A stretch of DNA of 26,887 nucleotides. Origin: Cafeteria roenbergensis. Its lineage: Eukaryota; Sar; Bigyra; Bicosoecida; Cafeteriaceae. The stretch spans positions 1-26,887 of the forward strand of contig VLTN01000120.1 of NCBI GenBank assembly GCA_008330645.1, read 5' to 3'. Under the pieces are notes generated by a model. That model was not told the DNA's origin and made no database searches. It saw nothing but the letters and a program-made list of their open reading frames with translations. Positions 1 to 12,304 of this stretch are shown in pieces. The stretch's first letter is position 1. Each line of letters starts with the position of its first letter. A program made the translations under genes and the position numbers.

Positions 1-3000
1 CATCGGAGTCGTCACGCCACGGCTGACAGTGAACAGCTGCTGGAATGGGTTGGACCCGAACGCAGCTTGCCTCAGAGGCAAATAGCAGGACGCAGATGGC
101 TCGCTGACCCCTCGCCGGCCACTGGTCTTAAACCTTGCCGCTGACAAGACGCCCTAGGCCGCCTGCATCGCCCGATGCCGGTGACGTGAGGAAGGACGTG
201 GTAGGGGACACAGAGAACGCCCGCCCCGCCGTCTGCGGCAAACCCGCCCCGAAACCACAGCGAAGATGGGAGCGAGCCCGCGGAAGGCAGCACCCATCGT
301 GAGATGAACGCCGTCGTGGTGCCCTCCAGGAGCGACGTGCTCAGAAACTCGCGCTGGCATTGCCCTCGTTGATCATCGGGACAGCGGAGTCGTCGTCGTA
401 GACATCCACGGAGGAGTCGCTGATGCGAAGAGTCAAAGTCCTCCCCGGCAGTGGCCTCGGCGACAAGGATGACGTTATCTCTGTCGGGCTGCCGACAGCG
501 CGTCGTCCGCAGCTCGACGCGGACTGACTCGCCCGCCTGCCAGTTGTCCGCAGTGAGCGTCACGGTGGAGGCACCGCAAGCACGCGAGAGCTGAGAGCCG
601 CCAGAGTGACCGTGATGCCCTCCGCGCCCAGCGGCTGCGAGGCAAGCGCGACGAGGAACCTCGGTGGCGGAGTCGGACGTGCCCTCCGTGAGGCTGCAGC
701 CACCGATCCCTCGGCGTCGGCAGAGGGCAAGGGTGAGCCGTCGATGCCCAGAAGCAGCACAGCGTTGCGGTCGTCGTCGTTTCGCTTCACCACGGCAGCA
801 ACCGTGCCCGCAGGGTCGTCAACGTAGCGGTCCGCGTGGAGAGCTCTGGGTCAACGCTGAGCTGAACGCGCACCATCTCGAACGTGCCGGAAGGGTCTGA
901 GCTTGAGAACTCCGACGTTCCGCGGCGAAGTGCCCTGGGTCGTCGTCGGAGGAAATGGCAATCGCCTGTGGCACGTTCCAGTTGCCTGCGTTGAACACTG
1001 CGGCTCCTGTCGTAGACCCACCGGCGGCTGAGGCGTCTTCGCCAGCAATGGCCGCAAGTCGGGGGTTTCCGCCTGTGCTGAGGCGCACATGCACGCTCTG
1101 GCCGGCCGGGGGCGCTGCCTGCAGCTTCACGAACACCAGCGCGACTGCTGCCGAGCCGGAGGCCCCCTCTGTCACCTCGTCGCCTGCGTCCGACGTGTAT
1201 GCCGGCTGCTCAGCCACCTCTCCGCCAGGGCGGAAGACCTTGGCCGCTGCGGGGCCCGCAGAGGCCCCGATGTTGGATGCCGACTCAAAGGCTGCCAGCA
1301 CCGCAAAGACGTCGTCGTCCACGAGCGAAAGAGGCTGTGCAAGCTGTGAGTCGGCCAGCGAAGCGTACTCGGGAGCGAGTGCACTCGGGTCTGCAGCGAC
1401 AGTGACCTGGACGCTCGGCTCGTCCGCCTCGTCCACGTCGTCGTTCAGGTTGGCAATGGGCACGTCAATGGACCCGCTGCCCTGGCGCGAGAGCAACAGA
1501 TACGGCAGGTGCGACGGTAGGCACCCCAGACAGGGAGCGGACAAAGATGGCGGCTGACGCCGAAAGCCGCAGCTGAATCGATGCCTGCGGCACTGACGGG
1601 GCCGTGCCAGCGAGACGCCGAATGAATCCGGCCGATGCATTCGCGTCCCCCTCGATCAGCAGCAGGCCGGCGTCCGTTGCCCACAGGCGTTCGGTCGCTT
1701 GACAAAAGCTGCATCGTCACCGCTGCAAACGTCATTGTCCGACACTGTCACAATGACGTCGGTCTGCGTCAGTGCGTCGCCTGTGAAGCGCGGGTCGGCA
1801 CTCTCGAGAGCGTGCACAACGGTCACGTCGAAGGAGGAGCCCAGTCGAATGTCGTCGTCGCCGATGAGCACTGTCACGGAAACGCCGGCCTCCCAGCTGT
1901 CGGCGTCAAGCACGATGGAGGTGATCGAGTGGCCACTGGCATTCTGAAGCACCGCCTGGCCGGGGGGGAGAGCGACTCCAGAAGCCGCAAGCGTCACAGC
2001 TGGCACAACCACGACAGCAGCCTCCGGAGCCGCAGACAGCCGCAGGGTGTACTTGGCTCCTGCGCCGCCTTCACTTGCGCTCGGGGCGATGATTTCAGTC
2101 TGAAGCCCTGCCGAGATCGTTGTCCGTGACGCGAAACCGCGATGCTGCTCACCGCTCTGGCCGGGAACGCCTGGCCCGTTTCGCCGCAGCTGTCACCAGT
2201 CACCACACCAGCGACAGCCCGGACATGTGGACGCGCCCCTCGTCGGCGTCGTCGTCCACGGCCGACACACGGATCACTCCCACTCCCGAAGAGGCCGCGC
2301 TCAGGTCCAGAGGGGCAACGCCCGCCGTGTTGCCAGACAGCGCCGCGTCCTCGGAGACAAGTCCGCCTGCCTCCAGGCGCAGCTGCTTCCCGGGCACGCA
2401 CTGCTCCTTGGCGGGGCTAGCTGTCGACGAGCAGCCGCTGCACGACCCGAACACGAGACTGTGCTCGGACGCGGAAGAGCCGGTGCTGCACGGCAGGTCG
2501 AAGCGGTCCACGCCATCGCACCGGCAGTGGCCATCCGCCAGGAGGACGGAAACGGTCGTATCTGACACCTCCGTGGCGGGCGCGCCCGACAGGCATCCCG
2601 AGGGGATGGCCGCCACGTTCACGAGCACCTCCGCCACCGGCGTGGCGGCGTCGCCGCTCGTCTCCCCCACGGACGGCACGATGCCCGACGCTGTGTACAG
2701 CAACGCGCCCGTGGGGGCATCCGGTACCACGGACTGCGACAGGCTCACGTTGAGCCAGCGCGTGATGCCGTCGTACTGGGCGTCGGCATCGCCCACCGGG
2801 CTCGCTGTGGCCGAAAGGCGCAGCCCTGCAGTGGCTACTGCTGGGGCGACAAATCCCACAACCATGGACTGTGCCCAAGATGTCCGGTCAAAAATAACGG
2901 TGTTTGAGCTTTGAGTGCCTCGGCGAAGCGGAGAGATCTCCGTCACCCCGCGCGCCCCAAACGCGGCCTGCAGGTCCGCCTCCTCGCCCGAGAAGAGCAG

Positions 3001-5095
3001 TCTGGCCGGGATCAGGCTCTCAGCAGTAACTGTCGACCCAAAGGAGGCGACATTGACAGAGATGGAGGGTGCCAGCGGTTGCGATGAGATGGTCACGATG
3101 AGGGGCACGGCTTGGCCGAGACTGAGGCGGTGATAGCTTGCAATGCCGCCAAATGACAAGGCGATGCCAGCAACATCATCGTTCAGCACCGAGAATCGGG
3201 CGTCTGCGGGAGCTCCTTTGACTCCAGCAGCAAGCGTGCTGTAGAATGCATCTGTGCTGTCCGCCGCCACCTGGTGTCTGACTGCCACACTCATCATTGG
3301 CTGGCCCTCGTCAACGAAGTTGTTTGCAATTCGAACCGTCACCACCTGCGGGATCGACCAGTCCGCAGCGCTGAAGATCACCCGCTTTGGCTCCACGAGC
3401 GCAGCCACTGCGCCTGAAGCGGCCACATCCATGGATCCGGCGAGGACTGCAACCCTGTCAACGGCGATCACCACAGAGCCGCGAGGCTGCGAGGACAGAA
3501 CGACAGTGTATGTTGCCGGCTCGCCTTCGGCCACAGGCGAAATGCTTGCGTTCGAGATGATGACTCCGGAGACGTCGTCGTCGACGACCGACACAAGCAG
3601 GGGGCTCGACGTAAAGGCTGAAGGCCAGGCACTGGCAAGTGCGCTTGTTGTTGCTAGACTTCCGATCCCGATGGTTGTGTGGCTAGCTTGTGCCACTGCG
3701 GCAGCGTAGTGGCCATCCGCCGAATCCAGAACTGCGGCTGCAGCTACCACCTCGGTGGTGTGAGAAGGCGAAGACAGTGGCCCGGCCCAATCGACGCTAT
3801 CCTTGCGCACGGACACTGTGAAGACCACATCCGGAAGGAACAACGTCGGCGGCATGACAGGTTCGGTCACATCCCACCACTCCAACTCTGGAAACTCTGG
3901 TGCTGACCAATTACTCGGGCCGACGACCGCTGTGGTTGGCGAAACCGAAATGACGCTTGCTGATGAGGACAGGCACGCTCCTTTGACAACGTCGCCGGAA
4001 GCACTATCCACAAGTGACGAGCAGTCGGCATCTGTCGAGCACAAGGTCGCTTTGCTCGATCGGAAACCGGTTGACAGGTAGCACACACGGATGGCATCTG
4101 TGAGGGAAATTATGACCGGAGACAATGGCCGGGTGGCCAGTCTGACCCCAACCAAGAAGGACGTGTTTCCCGAGCCGTCTTCGTGCAAAGTGGGGGCTCC
4201 GGGCTCTGGATCGTCCTGTGAGAATCGAAGGGAGCCGCCCGGCAAGACACGCGCTGAAATCGCGGCCTCGTCGTCATCTTCAGTGACGATTGAAACGTGT
4301 CTTTGGAAGCCCGCCGCAGCGAGCGCGTCGTAGCGCGAGTCACAGACACTGGAGTCAACAGAGGGTTCATTGTCCCCGCATGAGATGAGGCTAATCGACA
4401 GTGCGTCCTCAAGAACAACGCTGGCCTGAGCAGCGACAGGCTGGCCGTCTGTACCCGAAATTATTGGCCGTGAGTCAACGTCGTCGTCAATCACTGTGAC
4501 GCATGCCATGCCAGAGAAAAGAGTCGCCTGGTCCTCCGCAGCAGCCTCGGCGCTCATGGCTTCCATGACCTGAGAACGCGTTGTGAACTGCGAGCTGGAT
4601 TGAAGCAGATGTCTCGCACTGGCCGCACTACCAGGGATCCAGTCAAAGAACAAGTTGCCGATTACCTGGGGACTGGCAAAGAGTCTAACACCCCGAGCGT
4701 ACGCCTCTTCGGAGAGAGTGGCGTTGAAGAACACAGTGGACTTGCCCGTCAGTGAGGTTGGGAGCATCCGCACGCAACTCGCCAACGGACGGGTTCCGCG
4801 GCCTTCAAGCTCCCAGTTGTCTCCATCATAAAATTCCGTCGTGTAGTCATCGTCATATGTGATTGAGTCACCAACATTCCTCGACTCGATGTCGATCATG
4901 AACGGAAGCAGTCCCTCCCGCGCCAGGAGCTTGAGGTCTCCCCCCGCCACAATGCGCGTTCCGTTAACGAAGATCAAACCCGCATCGTACCCCGACTGTG
5001 GGTCTGGCACCGTGTCGTTGGGACGATACTGGACCACGTCTCCCTTGCGTGGATATTCAAAGTCGAATGGCATCACAGCGAAGGCTACTCCAAGG
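1..5095 (-). other. Calx-beta-like module region of the giant protein
   Basis: The longest open stretch (5076-2200) is 958 residues. It starts with a module around MPFDFEYPRKGDVVQY and includes a cysteine-rich patch (CRCDGVDRFDLPC and CSGCSSTASPAKEQC, about 2550-2400) that looks like a disulfide-bonded insert. Repeated signatures are an acidic DDD/DND turn, then EGEPATYTVVLSSQP-like strands, then a W-x-x-P/A-G-x-x-V-x-V strand and a DEG turn. These recur at about 3590-3180, 2130-1740, 1500-1300, 1200-930 and 560-380. Domain identity rests on this pattern only; a profile search would settle whether they are Calx-beta or another beta-sandwich repeat. Confidence 0.6.
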
Positions 5096-8000
5096 GGGCA
5101 GCGGGTGAAGTCGAGGAGCTTGGTGTGGCCGAAACGGTGGCCTTAGGACTGGTGCTGGGCGCGATACTCGGAACGGAGCTGGGTTTGGAAATAGGCTGGC
5201 TGTGGCCAGAGCACTGGGAGTGGGAGAGCGCGAGGCACTTGCTGTGAGGCTGGTCGACGGAGATGCAGACCCAGCCCCCGAGGTACTGGGTGAGGGAGAG
5301 GGGCTGAAGGCTGGTGTCGAACTGAACGATCCTGACGGAGAGTACGATGGCGAGGGGCTCGGAGTAAACACAACAGCTGCCGATTGGGAAGGAGGTGCAG
5401 AAGGGGAAAAAGTAGCGGAGTGGGCGGGAAGCGCCGAAGAAGAGGGAGTTTGGCTTGAAAAGGGCATCGATGGTGTCGGCGTGGCCGTGGCGTTGGCCGC
5501 TGGTGATGCCGTGGCCGTGGCGTTGGCCGCTGGTGATGCCGTGGCCGTGGCCGAGACGCTGGCCGCTGGTGATGCCGTGGCCGTGGCGTTGGCCGCTGGT
5601 GATGCCGTGGCCGTGGCGTTGGCCGCTGGTGATGCCGCGGACGAGACGCTGGCCGCTGGTGATGCCGTGGCCGTGGCTTTGGCCGCTGGTGATGCCGTGG
5701 CGTGGCGTTTGGCCGTGGCTGTGGCCGTGGCCGTGGCGTTGGCCGCTGGTGAAGGCGTGGCCGTGGCCGTGGCGTTGGCCGCTGGTGATGCCGTGGCCGT
5801 GGCGTTGGCCGCTGGTGATGCCGTGGCCGTGGCGTTGGCCGCTGGTGATGCCGCGGACGAGACGCTGGCCGCTGGTGATGCCGTGGCCGTGGCTTTGGCC
5901 GCTGGTGATGCCGTGGCCGTGGCGTTGGCCGTGGCCGTGGCGTTGGCCGCTGGTGAAGGCGTGGCCGTGGCCGTGGCGTTGGCCGCTGGTGATCCCGTGG
6001 CCGTGGCGTTGGCCGCTGGTGATGCCGTGGCCGTGGCTTTGGCCGCTGGTGATGCCGTGGCGTTGGCCACCGGTGATGCCGTGGCCGTGGCGTTGGCCGC
6101 TGGTGAAGGCGTGGCCGTGGCCGTGGCGTTGGCCGCTGGTGATGCCGTGGCCGTGGCCGTGGCGTTGGCCACTGGTGATGCCGTGGCGTTGGCCGCTGGT
6201 GATGCCGTGGCCGTGGCGTTGGCCGTGGCCGTGGCGTTGGCCGCTGGTGAAGGCGTGGCCGTGGCCGTGGCGTTGGCCGCTGGTGATCCCGTGGCCGTGG
6301 CGTTGGCCGTGGCCGTGGCGTTGGCCGCTGGTGAAGGCGTGGCCGTGGCCGTGGCGTTGGCCGCTGGTGATCCCGTGGCCGTGGCGTTGGCCGCTGGTGA
6401 TGCCGTGGCCGTGGCGTTGGCCGCTGGTGAAGGCGTGGCCGTGGCCGTGGCGTTGGCCGCTGGTGATCCCGTGGCCGTGGCCGTGGCGTTGGCCACTGGT
6501 GATGCCGCGGCCGAGACGCTGGCCGCTGGTGATGCCCGTGGCCGTGGCTTTGGCCGCTGGTGATGCCGTGGCGTTGGCCACCGGTGATGCCGTGGCCGTG
6601 GCGTTGGCCGCTGGTGAAGGCGTGGCCGTGGCCGTGGCGTTGGCCGCTGGTGATGCCGTGGCCGTGGCCGTGGCGTTGGCCACTGGTGATGCCGTGGCGT
6701 TGGCCGCTGGTGATGCCGTGGCCGTGGCGTTGGCCGTGGCCGTGGCGTTGGCCGCTGGTGAAGGCGTGGCCGTGGCCGTGGCGTTGGCCGCTGGTGATCC
6801 CGTGGCCGTGGCGTTGGCCGCTGGTGATGCCGTGGCCGTGGCGTTGGCCGCTGGTGAAGGCGTGGCCGTGGCCGTGGCGTTTGGCCGCTGGTGATCCGTG
6901 GCCGTGGCCGTGGCGTTGGCCACTGGTGATGCCGCGGACGAGACGCTGGCCGCTGGTGATGCCGTGGCCGTGGCTTTGGCCGCTGGTGATGCCGTGGCGT
7001 TGGCCACCGTGATGCCGTGGGCCGTGGCGTTGGCCGCTGGTGAAGGCGTGGCCGTGGCCGTGGCGTTGGCCGCTGGTGAAGGCGTGGCCGTGGCCGTGGC
7101 GTTGGCCACTGGTGATGCCGCGGACGAGACGCTGGCCGCTGGTGATGCCGTGGCCGTGGCTTTGGCCGCTGGTGATGCCGTGGCGTTGGCCACCGGTGAT
7201 GCCGTGGCCGTGGCGTTGGCCGCTGGTGAAGGCGTGGCCGTGGCCGTGGCGTTGGCCGCTGGTGAAGGCGTGGCCGTGGCCGTGGCGTTGGCCGCTGGTG
7301 ATCCCGTGGCCGTGGCCGAGACGCTGGCTGCTGGTGATGCCGTGGCTGTGGCGTGGCCGTGGCCGTGGCGTTGGCCGCTGGTGATCCCGTGGCCGTGGCC
7401 GTGGCGTTGGCCGCTGGTGATCCCGTGGCCGTGGCCGAGACGCTGGCTGCTGGTGATGCCGTGGCTGTGGCGTGTTGGCCGCTGGTGATCCCGTGGCCGT
7501 GGCCGTGGCGTTGGCCGCTGGTGATGCCGTGGCCGTGGCCGTGGCGTTGGCCGCTGGTGATCCCGTGGCCGTGGCCGTGGCGTTGGCCACTGGTGATGCC
7601 GTGGCGTTGGCCGCTGGTGATGCCGTGGCCGTGGCGTTGGCCGTGGCCGTGGCGTTGGCCGCTGGTGAAGGCGTGGCCGTGGCCGTGGCGTTGGCCGCTG
7701 GTGATCCCGTGGCCGTGGCGTTGGCCGCTGGTGATGCCGTGGCCGTGGCGTTGGCCGCTGGTGAAGGCGTGGCCGTGGCCGTGGCGTTGGCCGCTGGTGA
7801 TCCCGTGGCCGTGGCCGTGGCGTTGGCCACTGGTGATGCCGCGGACGAGACGCTGGCCGCTGGTGATGCCGTGGCCGTGGCTTTGGCCGCTGGTGATGCC
7901 GTGGCGTTGGCCACCGGTGATGCCGTGGCCGTGGCGTTGGCCGCTGGTGAAGGCGTGGCCGTGGCCGTGGCGTTGGCCGCTGGTGAAGGCGTGGCCGTGG

Positions 8001-11000
8001 CCGTGGCGTTGGCCACTGGTGATGCCGCGGACGAGACGCTGGCCGCTGGTGATGCCGTGGCCGTGGCTTTGGCCGCTGGTGATGCCGTGGCGTTGGCCAC
8101 CGGTGATGCCGTGGCCGTGGCGTTGGCCGCTGGTGAAGGCGTGGCCGTGGCCGTGGCGTTGGCCGCTGGTGAAGGCGTGGCCGTGGCCGTGGCGTTGGCC
8201 GCTGGTGAAGGCGTGGCCGTGGCCGTGGCGTTGGCCGCTGGGTGATCCCGTGGCCGTGGCCGAGACGCTGGCTGCTGGTGATGCCGTGGCTGTGGCGTTG
8301 GCCGTGGCCGTGGCGTTGGCCGCTGGTGATCCCGTGGCCGTGGCCGTGGCGTTGGCCGCTGGTGATCCCGTGGCCGTGGCCGAGACGCTGGCTGCTGGTG
8401 ATGCCGTGGCTGTGGCGTTGGCCGCTGGTGATCCCGTGGCCGTGGCCGTGGCGTTGGCCGCTGGTGATGCCGTGGCCGTGGCCGTGGCGTTGGCCGCTGG
8501 TGATCCCGTGGCCGTGGCCGTGGCGTTGGCCGCTGGTGATCCCGTGGCCGTGGCCGAGACGCTGGCTGCTGGTGATGCCGTGGCTGTGGCGTTGGCCGTG
8601 GCCGTGGCGTTGGCCGCTGGTGAAGGCGTGGCCGTGGCCGTGGCGTTGGCCACTGGTGATGCCGTGGCGTTGGCCGCTGGTGATGCCGTGGCGTTGGCCG
8701 CTGGTGATCCCGTGGCCGTGGCCGTGGCGTTGGCCGCTGGTGATCCCGTGGCCGTGGCCGAGACGCTGGCTGCTGGTGATGCCGTGGCTGTGGCGTTGGC
8801 CGTGGCCGTGGCGTTGGCCGCTGGTGAAGGCGTGGCCGTGGCCGTGGCGTTGGCCACTGGTGATGCCGTGGCGTTGGCCGCTGGTGATGCCGTGGCGTTG
8901 GCCGCTGGCGTGGCCGTGGCGTTGGCCGCTGGTGATCCCGTGGCCGTGGCCGTGGCGTTGGCCGCTGGTGATGCGTGGCCGTGGCCGTGGCGTTGGCCGC
9001 TGGTGATCCCGTGGCCGTGGCCGTGGCGTTGGCCGCTGGTGATCCCGTGGCCGTGGCCGAGACGCTGGCTGCTGGTGATGCCGTGGCTGTGGCGTTGGCC
9101 GTGGCCGTGGCGTTGGCCGCTGGTGAAGGCGTGGCCGTGGCCGTGGCGTTGGCCGCTGGTGATGCCGTGGCGTTGGCCGCTGGTGATCCCGTGGCCGTGG
9201 CCGTGGCGTTGGCCACTGGTGATGCCGTGGCGTTGGCCGCTGGCGTGGCCGTGGCGTTGGCCGCTGGTGATCCCGTGGCCGTGGCCGTGGCGTTGGCCGC
9301 TGGTGATCCCGTGGCCGTGGCCGAGACGCTGGCTGCTGGTGATGCCGTGGCCGTGGCGTTGGCCGTGGCCGTGGCGTTGGCCGCTGGTGAAGGCGTGGCC
9401 GTGGCCGTGGCGTTGGCCGCTGGCGTGGCCGTGGCGTTGGCCGCTGGTGAAGGTGTGGCCGTGGCCGTGGCGTTGGCCGTGGCCGTGGCGTTTGCCGCTG
9501 GTGAAAGCGTGGCCGTGGCCGTGGCGTTGGCCGCTGGTGATGCCGTGGCCGTGGCGTTGGCCGTGGCCGTGGCGTTGGCCGCTGGTGAAGGCGTGGCCGT
9601 GGCCGTGGCGTTGGCCGCTGGTGAAGGCGTGGCCGTGGCCGTGGCGTTGGCCGCTGGTGATCCCGTGGCCGTGGCCGTGGCGTTGGCCGCTGGTGAAGGT
9701 GTGGCCGTGGCCGTGGCATTGGCCGTGGCCGTGGCGTTGGCCGCTGGTGAAGGCATGGCCGTGGCCGTGGCGTTGGCCGCTGGTGATCCCGTGGCTGTGG
9801 CCGTGGCGTTGGCCACTGGTGATGCCGTGGCGTTGGCCGCTGGCGTGGCCGTGGCGTTGGCCGCTGGTGAAGGTGTGGCCGTGGCCGTGGCGTTGGCCGC
9901 TGGTGAAGGCGTGGCCGTGGCCGTGGCGTTGGCCGCTGGTGATGCCGTGGCCGTGGCGTTGGCCGCGGCCGTGGCGTTGGCCGCTGGTGAAGGCGTGGCC
10001 GTGGCCGTGGCGTTGGCCGCTGGTGATCCCGTGGCTGTGGCCGTGGCGTTGGCCACTGGTGATGCCGTGGCGTTGGCCGCTGGCGTGGCCGTGGCGTTGG
10101 CCGCTGGTGAAGGCGTGGCCGTGGCCGTGGCGTTGGCCGCTGGTGATGCCGTGGCCGTGGCGTTGGCCGTGGCCGTGGCGTTGGCCGCTGGTGAAGGCGT
10201 GGCCGTGGCCGTGGCGTTGGCCGCTGGTGAAGGCGTGGCCGTGGCCGTGGCGTTGGCCGCTGGTGAAGGTGTGGCCGTGGCCGTGGCGTTGGCCGTGGCC
10301 GTGGCGTTGGCCGCTGGTGAAGGCATGGCCGTGGCCGTGGCGTTGGCCGCTGGTGATCCCTTGGCTGTGGCCGTGGCGTTGGCCACTGGTGATGCCGTGG
10401 CGTTGGCCGCTGGCGTGGCCGTGGCGTTGGCCGCTGGTGAAGGTGTGGCCGTGGCCGTGGCGTTGGCCGTGGCGTTGGCGTTGGCCGCTGGTGATGCCGT
10501 GGCCGTGGCGTTGGCCGCTGGTGAAGGCATGGCCGTGGCCGTGGCGTTGGCCGCTGGTGATCCCGTGGCCGTGGCCGTGGCGTTGGCCACTGGTGATGCC
10601 GTGGCGTTGGCCGCTGGTGATGCCGTGGCCGTGGCGTTGGCCGCTGGTGAAGGCATGGCCGTGGCCGTGGCGTTGGCCGCTGGTGATCCCGTGGCCTTGG
10701 CCGTGGCGTTGGCCACTGGTGATGCCGTGGCGTTGGCCGCTGGCGTGGCCGTGGCGTTGGCCACTGGTGATGCCGTGGCGTTGGCCGCTGGTGATGCCGT
10801 GGCCGTGGCCGTGGCGTTGGCCGCTGGTGAAGCCGTGGCCGTGGCCGTGGCGTTGGCCGCTGGTGATGCTGTGGCCGTGGCCGTGGCGTTGGCCGCTGGT
10901 GATGCCGTGGCCGTGGCCGTGGCGTTGGCCGCTGGTGATGCCGTGGCCGTGGCCGTGGCGTTGGCCACTGGTGATGCCGTGGCGTTGGCCGCTGGCGTGG

Positions 11001-12304
11001 CCGTGGCGTTGGCCGCTGCTGAAGGCGTGGCCGTGGCGTTGGCGTTGGCCGCTGGTGATGCCGTGGCCGTGGCGTTGGCCGCTGGTGAAGGCATGGCCGT
11101 GGCCGTGGCGTTGGCCACTGGTGATCCCGTGGCCGTGGCCGTGGCGTTGGCCACTGGTGATGCCGTGGCGTTGGCCGCTGGCGTGGCCGTGGCGTTGGCC
11201 GCTGGTGAAGGCGTGGCCGTGGCCGTGGCGTTGGCCGCTGGTGATGCCGTGGCCGTGGCCGTGGCGTTGGCCGCTGGTGAAGGCATGGCCGTGGCCGTGG
11301 CGTTGGCCGCTGGTGAAGGCGTGGCCGTGGCCGTGGCGTTGGCCGCTGGTGATGCCGTGGCCGTGGCGTTGGCCGCGGCCGTGGCGTTGGCCGCTGGTGA
11401 AGGCGTGGCCGTGGCCGTGGCGTTGGCCACTGGTGATGCCGTGGCGTTGGCCGCTGGCGTGGCCGTGGCGTTGGCCGCTGGCGTGGCCGAGACGCTGGCC
11501 GCTGGTGATGCCGTGGCCGTGGCCGAGGCGCTGGCCGCTGGTGATGCCGTGGCCGTGGCCGTGGCGTTGGCCGCTGGTGATCCCGTGGCCGTGGCCGTGG
11601 CGTTGGCCACTGGTGATGCCGTGGCGTTGGGCCGCTGGTGAAGGCGTGGCCGTGGCCGTGGCGTTGGCCGCTGGTGATCCCGTGGCCGTGGCCGTGGCGT
11701 TGGCCGCTGGTGAAGGCATGGCCGTGGCCGTGGCGTTGGCCGCTGGTGAAGGCGTGGCCGTGGCCGTGGCGTTGGCCGCTGGTGATGCCGTGGCCGTGGC
11801 GTTGGCCGCGGCCGTGGCGTTGGCCGCTGGTGAAGGCATGGCCGTGGCCGTGGCGTTGGCCGCTGGTGATCCCGTGGCCGTGGCCGTGGCGTTGGCCGCT
11901 GGTGAAGGCATGGCCGTGGCCGTGGCGTTGGCCGCTGGCGTGGCCGTGGCGTTGGCCGCTGGCGTGGCCGTGGCATTGGTTCCGGGAGTTGTTGTTTCGT
12001 TGCTTTGCTCAAGCGAGAGGAATCGTTGCGCTGGGGTTTCTCGCGTTTCCAAACTTCCGTGGCCACTGCTCGCTGGCATCGGCTCCTTTTTCCCCGAGCT
12101 GGCATGGACCCCCTGTGGCTGCGTGGACGCGGATATCAGGACCGGGCGGTGCTGCTTGGGTAGATTTTGCGTTTTGAGCTCCTCGGAGGGCTGCGGATGT
12201 TCCGAGCGCGGTCTGGCTCGAGGTTCGCGACCCTGCGCCGCCCAACGCCGACTGGCGCTGCTGGTGTCGCGGAGCCAGAGAGGGCATGAACCCCTTGGCT
12301 GCAA
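1..12304 (-). CDS. Giant extracellular-type protein: N-A-T repeat stalk plus Calx-beta-like modules (partial, frameshifted)
   Basis: Read on the minus strand, the protein enters at an ATG at 12304 and passes a non-repetitive stretch (residues around QSNETTTPGTNATATP near 12010-11985). It then runs through a 6.5 kb Ala/Thr/Asn/Ser/Pro repeat, a Ser/Thr/Pro linker (5477-5090), and from 5076 a series of modules with acidic turn signatures (VVDDDVSG, VLNDDVAG, VTDNDLG, VSDNDV, LVDDDV). These alternate with beta-rich stretches such as FSAADWSIPQVVTV and LTADNWQAGESV, a pattern typical of Calx-beta-like extracellular repeats. The linker and module frames join once two single-base indels are allowed near 5190 and in a C run near 5095, so I treat this as one gene. 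The frame changes again near 2200, 2110, 1700, 1470, 900, 660 and 430. The gene runs off the left edge. The start is uncertain: no clear signal peptide is visible at 12304, and an upstream exon or indel is possible. A cell-surface or adhesive role is inferred, not shown. Confidence 0.6.
5096..5477 (-). other. Ser/Pro/Thr-rich linker between repeat stalk and modules
   Basis: On the minus strand this reads as mucin-like sequence (TPTPSMPFSSQTPSSSALP, then FTPSPSPSYSPSGSFSSTP). Near 5190 it changes frame to continue as SKPSSVPSIAPSTSPKATV and SSSTSPAAPL. Composition is continuous across the break, which is why an indel rather than a gene end is inferred. Such linkers are usually extended and O-glycosylated in extracellular proteins. 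Confidence 0.6.
5478..11978 (-). repeat. 6.5 kb GC-rich coding minisatellite (N-A-T sequon array)
   Basis: The tandem array is built on a core that reads gtggcgttggccgctggt on the plus strand, with units of 24, 30 or 36 bp that step by 6 bp (ccgtgg, one Thr-Ala pair on the minus strand). In the frame that joins the flanking unique sequence it encodes 8, 10 or 12 residue units such as SPAANATATATP. Variants are SPVANATA, SPAASVSATATG and SPAAKATA. Longer higher-order blocks recur: one holding gccgcggacgagacgctggc is seen near 5637, 5850, 6930, 7120, 7850 and 8030. Another, holding gccgagacgctggctgctgg, is seen near 7313, 7433, 8258, 8378, 8550, 8758, 9057 and 9320. Frame-changing indels lie near 5700, 6534, 6885, 7010, 7350, 7473, 8241, 8974 and 11630. 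Most change homopolymer length. The copy number in the assembly may be wrong. Confidence 0.9.

Noticed and set aside
5202-11641. Plus-strand frames rich in VAVALAAGD
   Set aside because: Also antisense shadows of the array; no start context, motifs or flanking domain support.
5057-12304. Histidine/glycine-rich (HGHGITSGQRHG) and arginine/proline-rich (PRPRPRDHQRP) peptides from the array
   Set aside because: These are the other two minus frames, entered only through single-base indels within the array.
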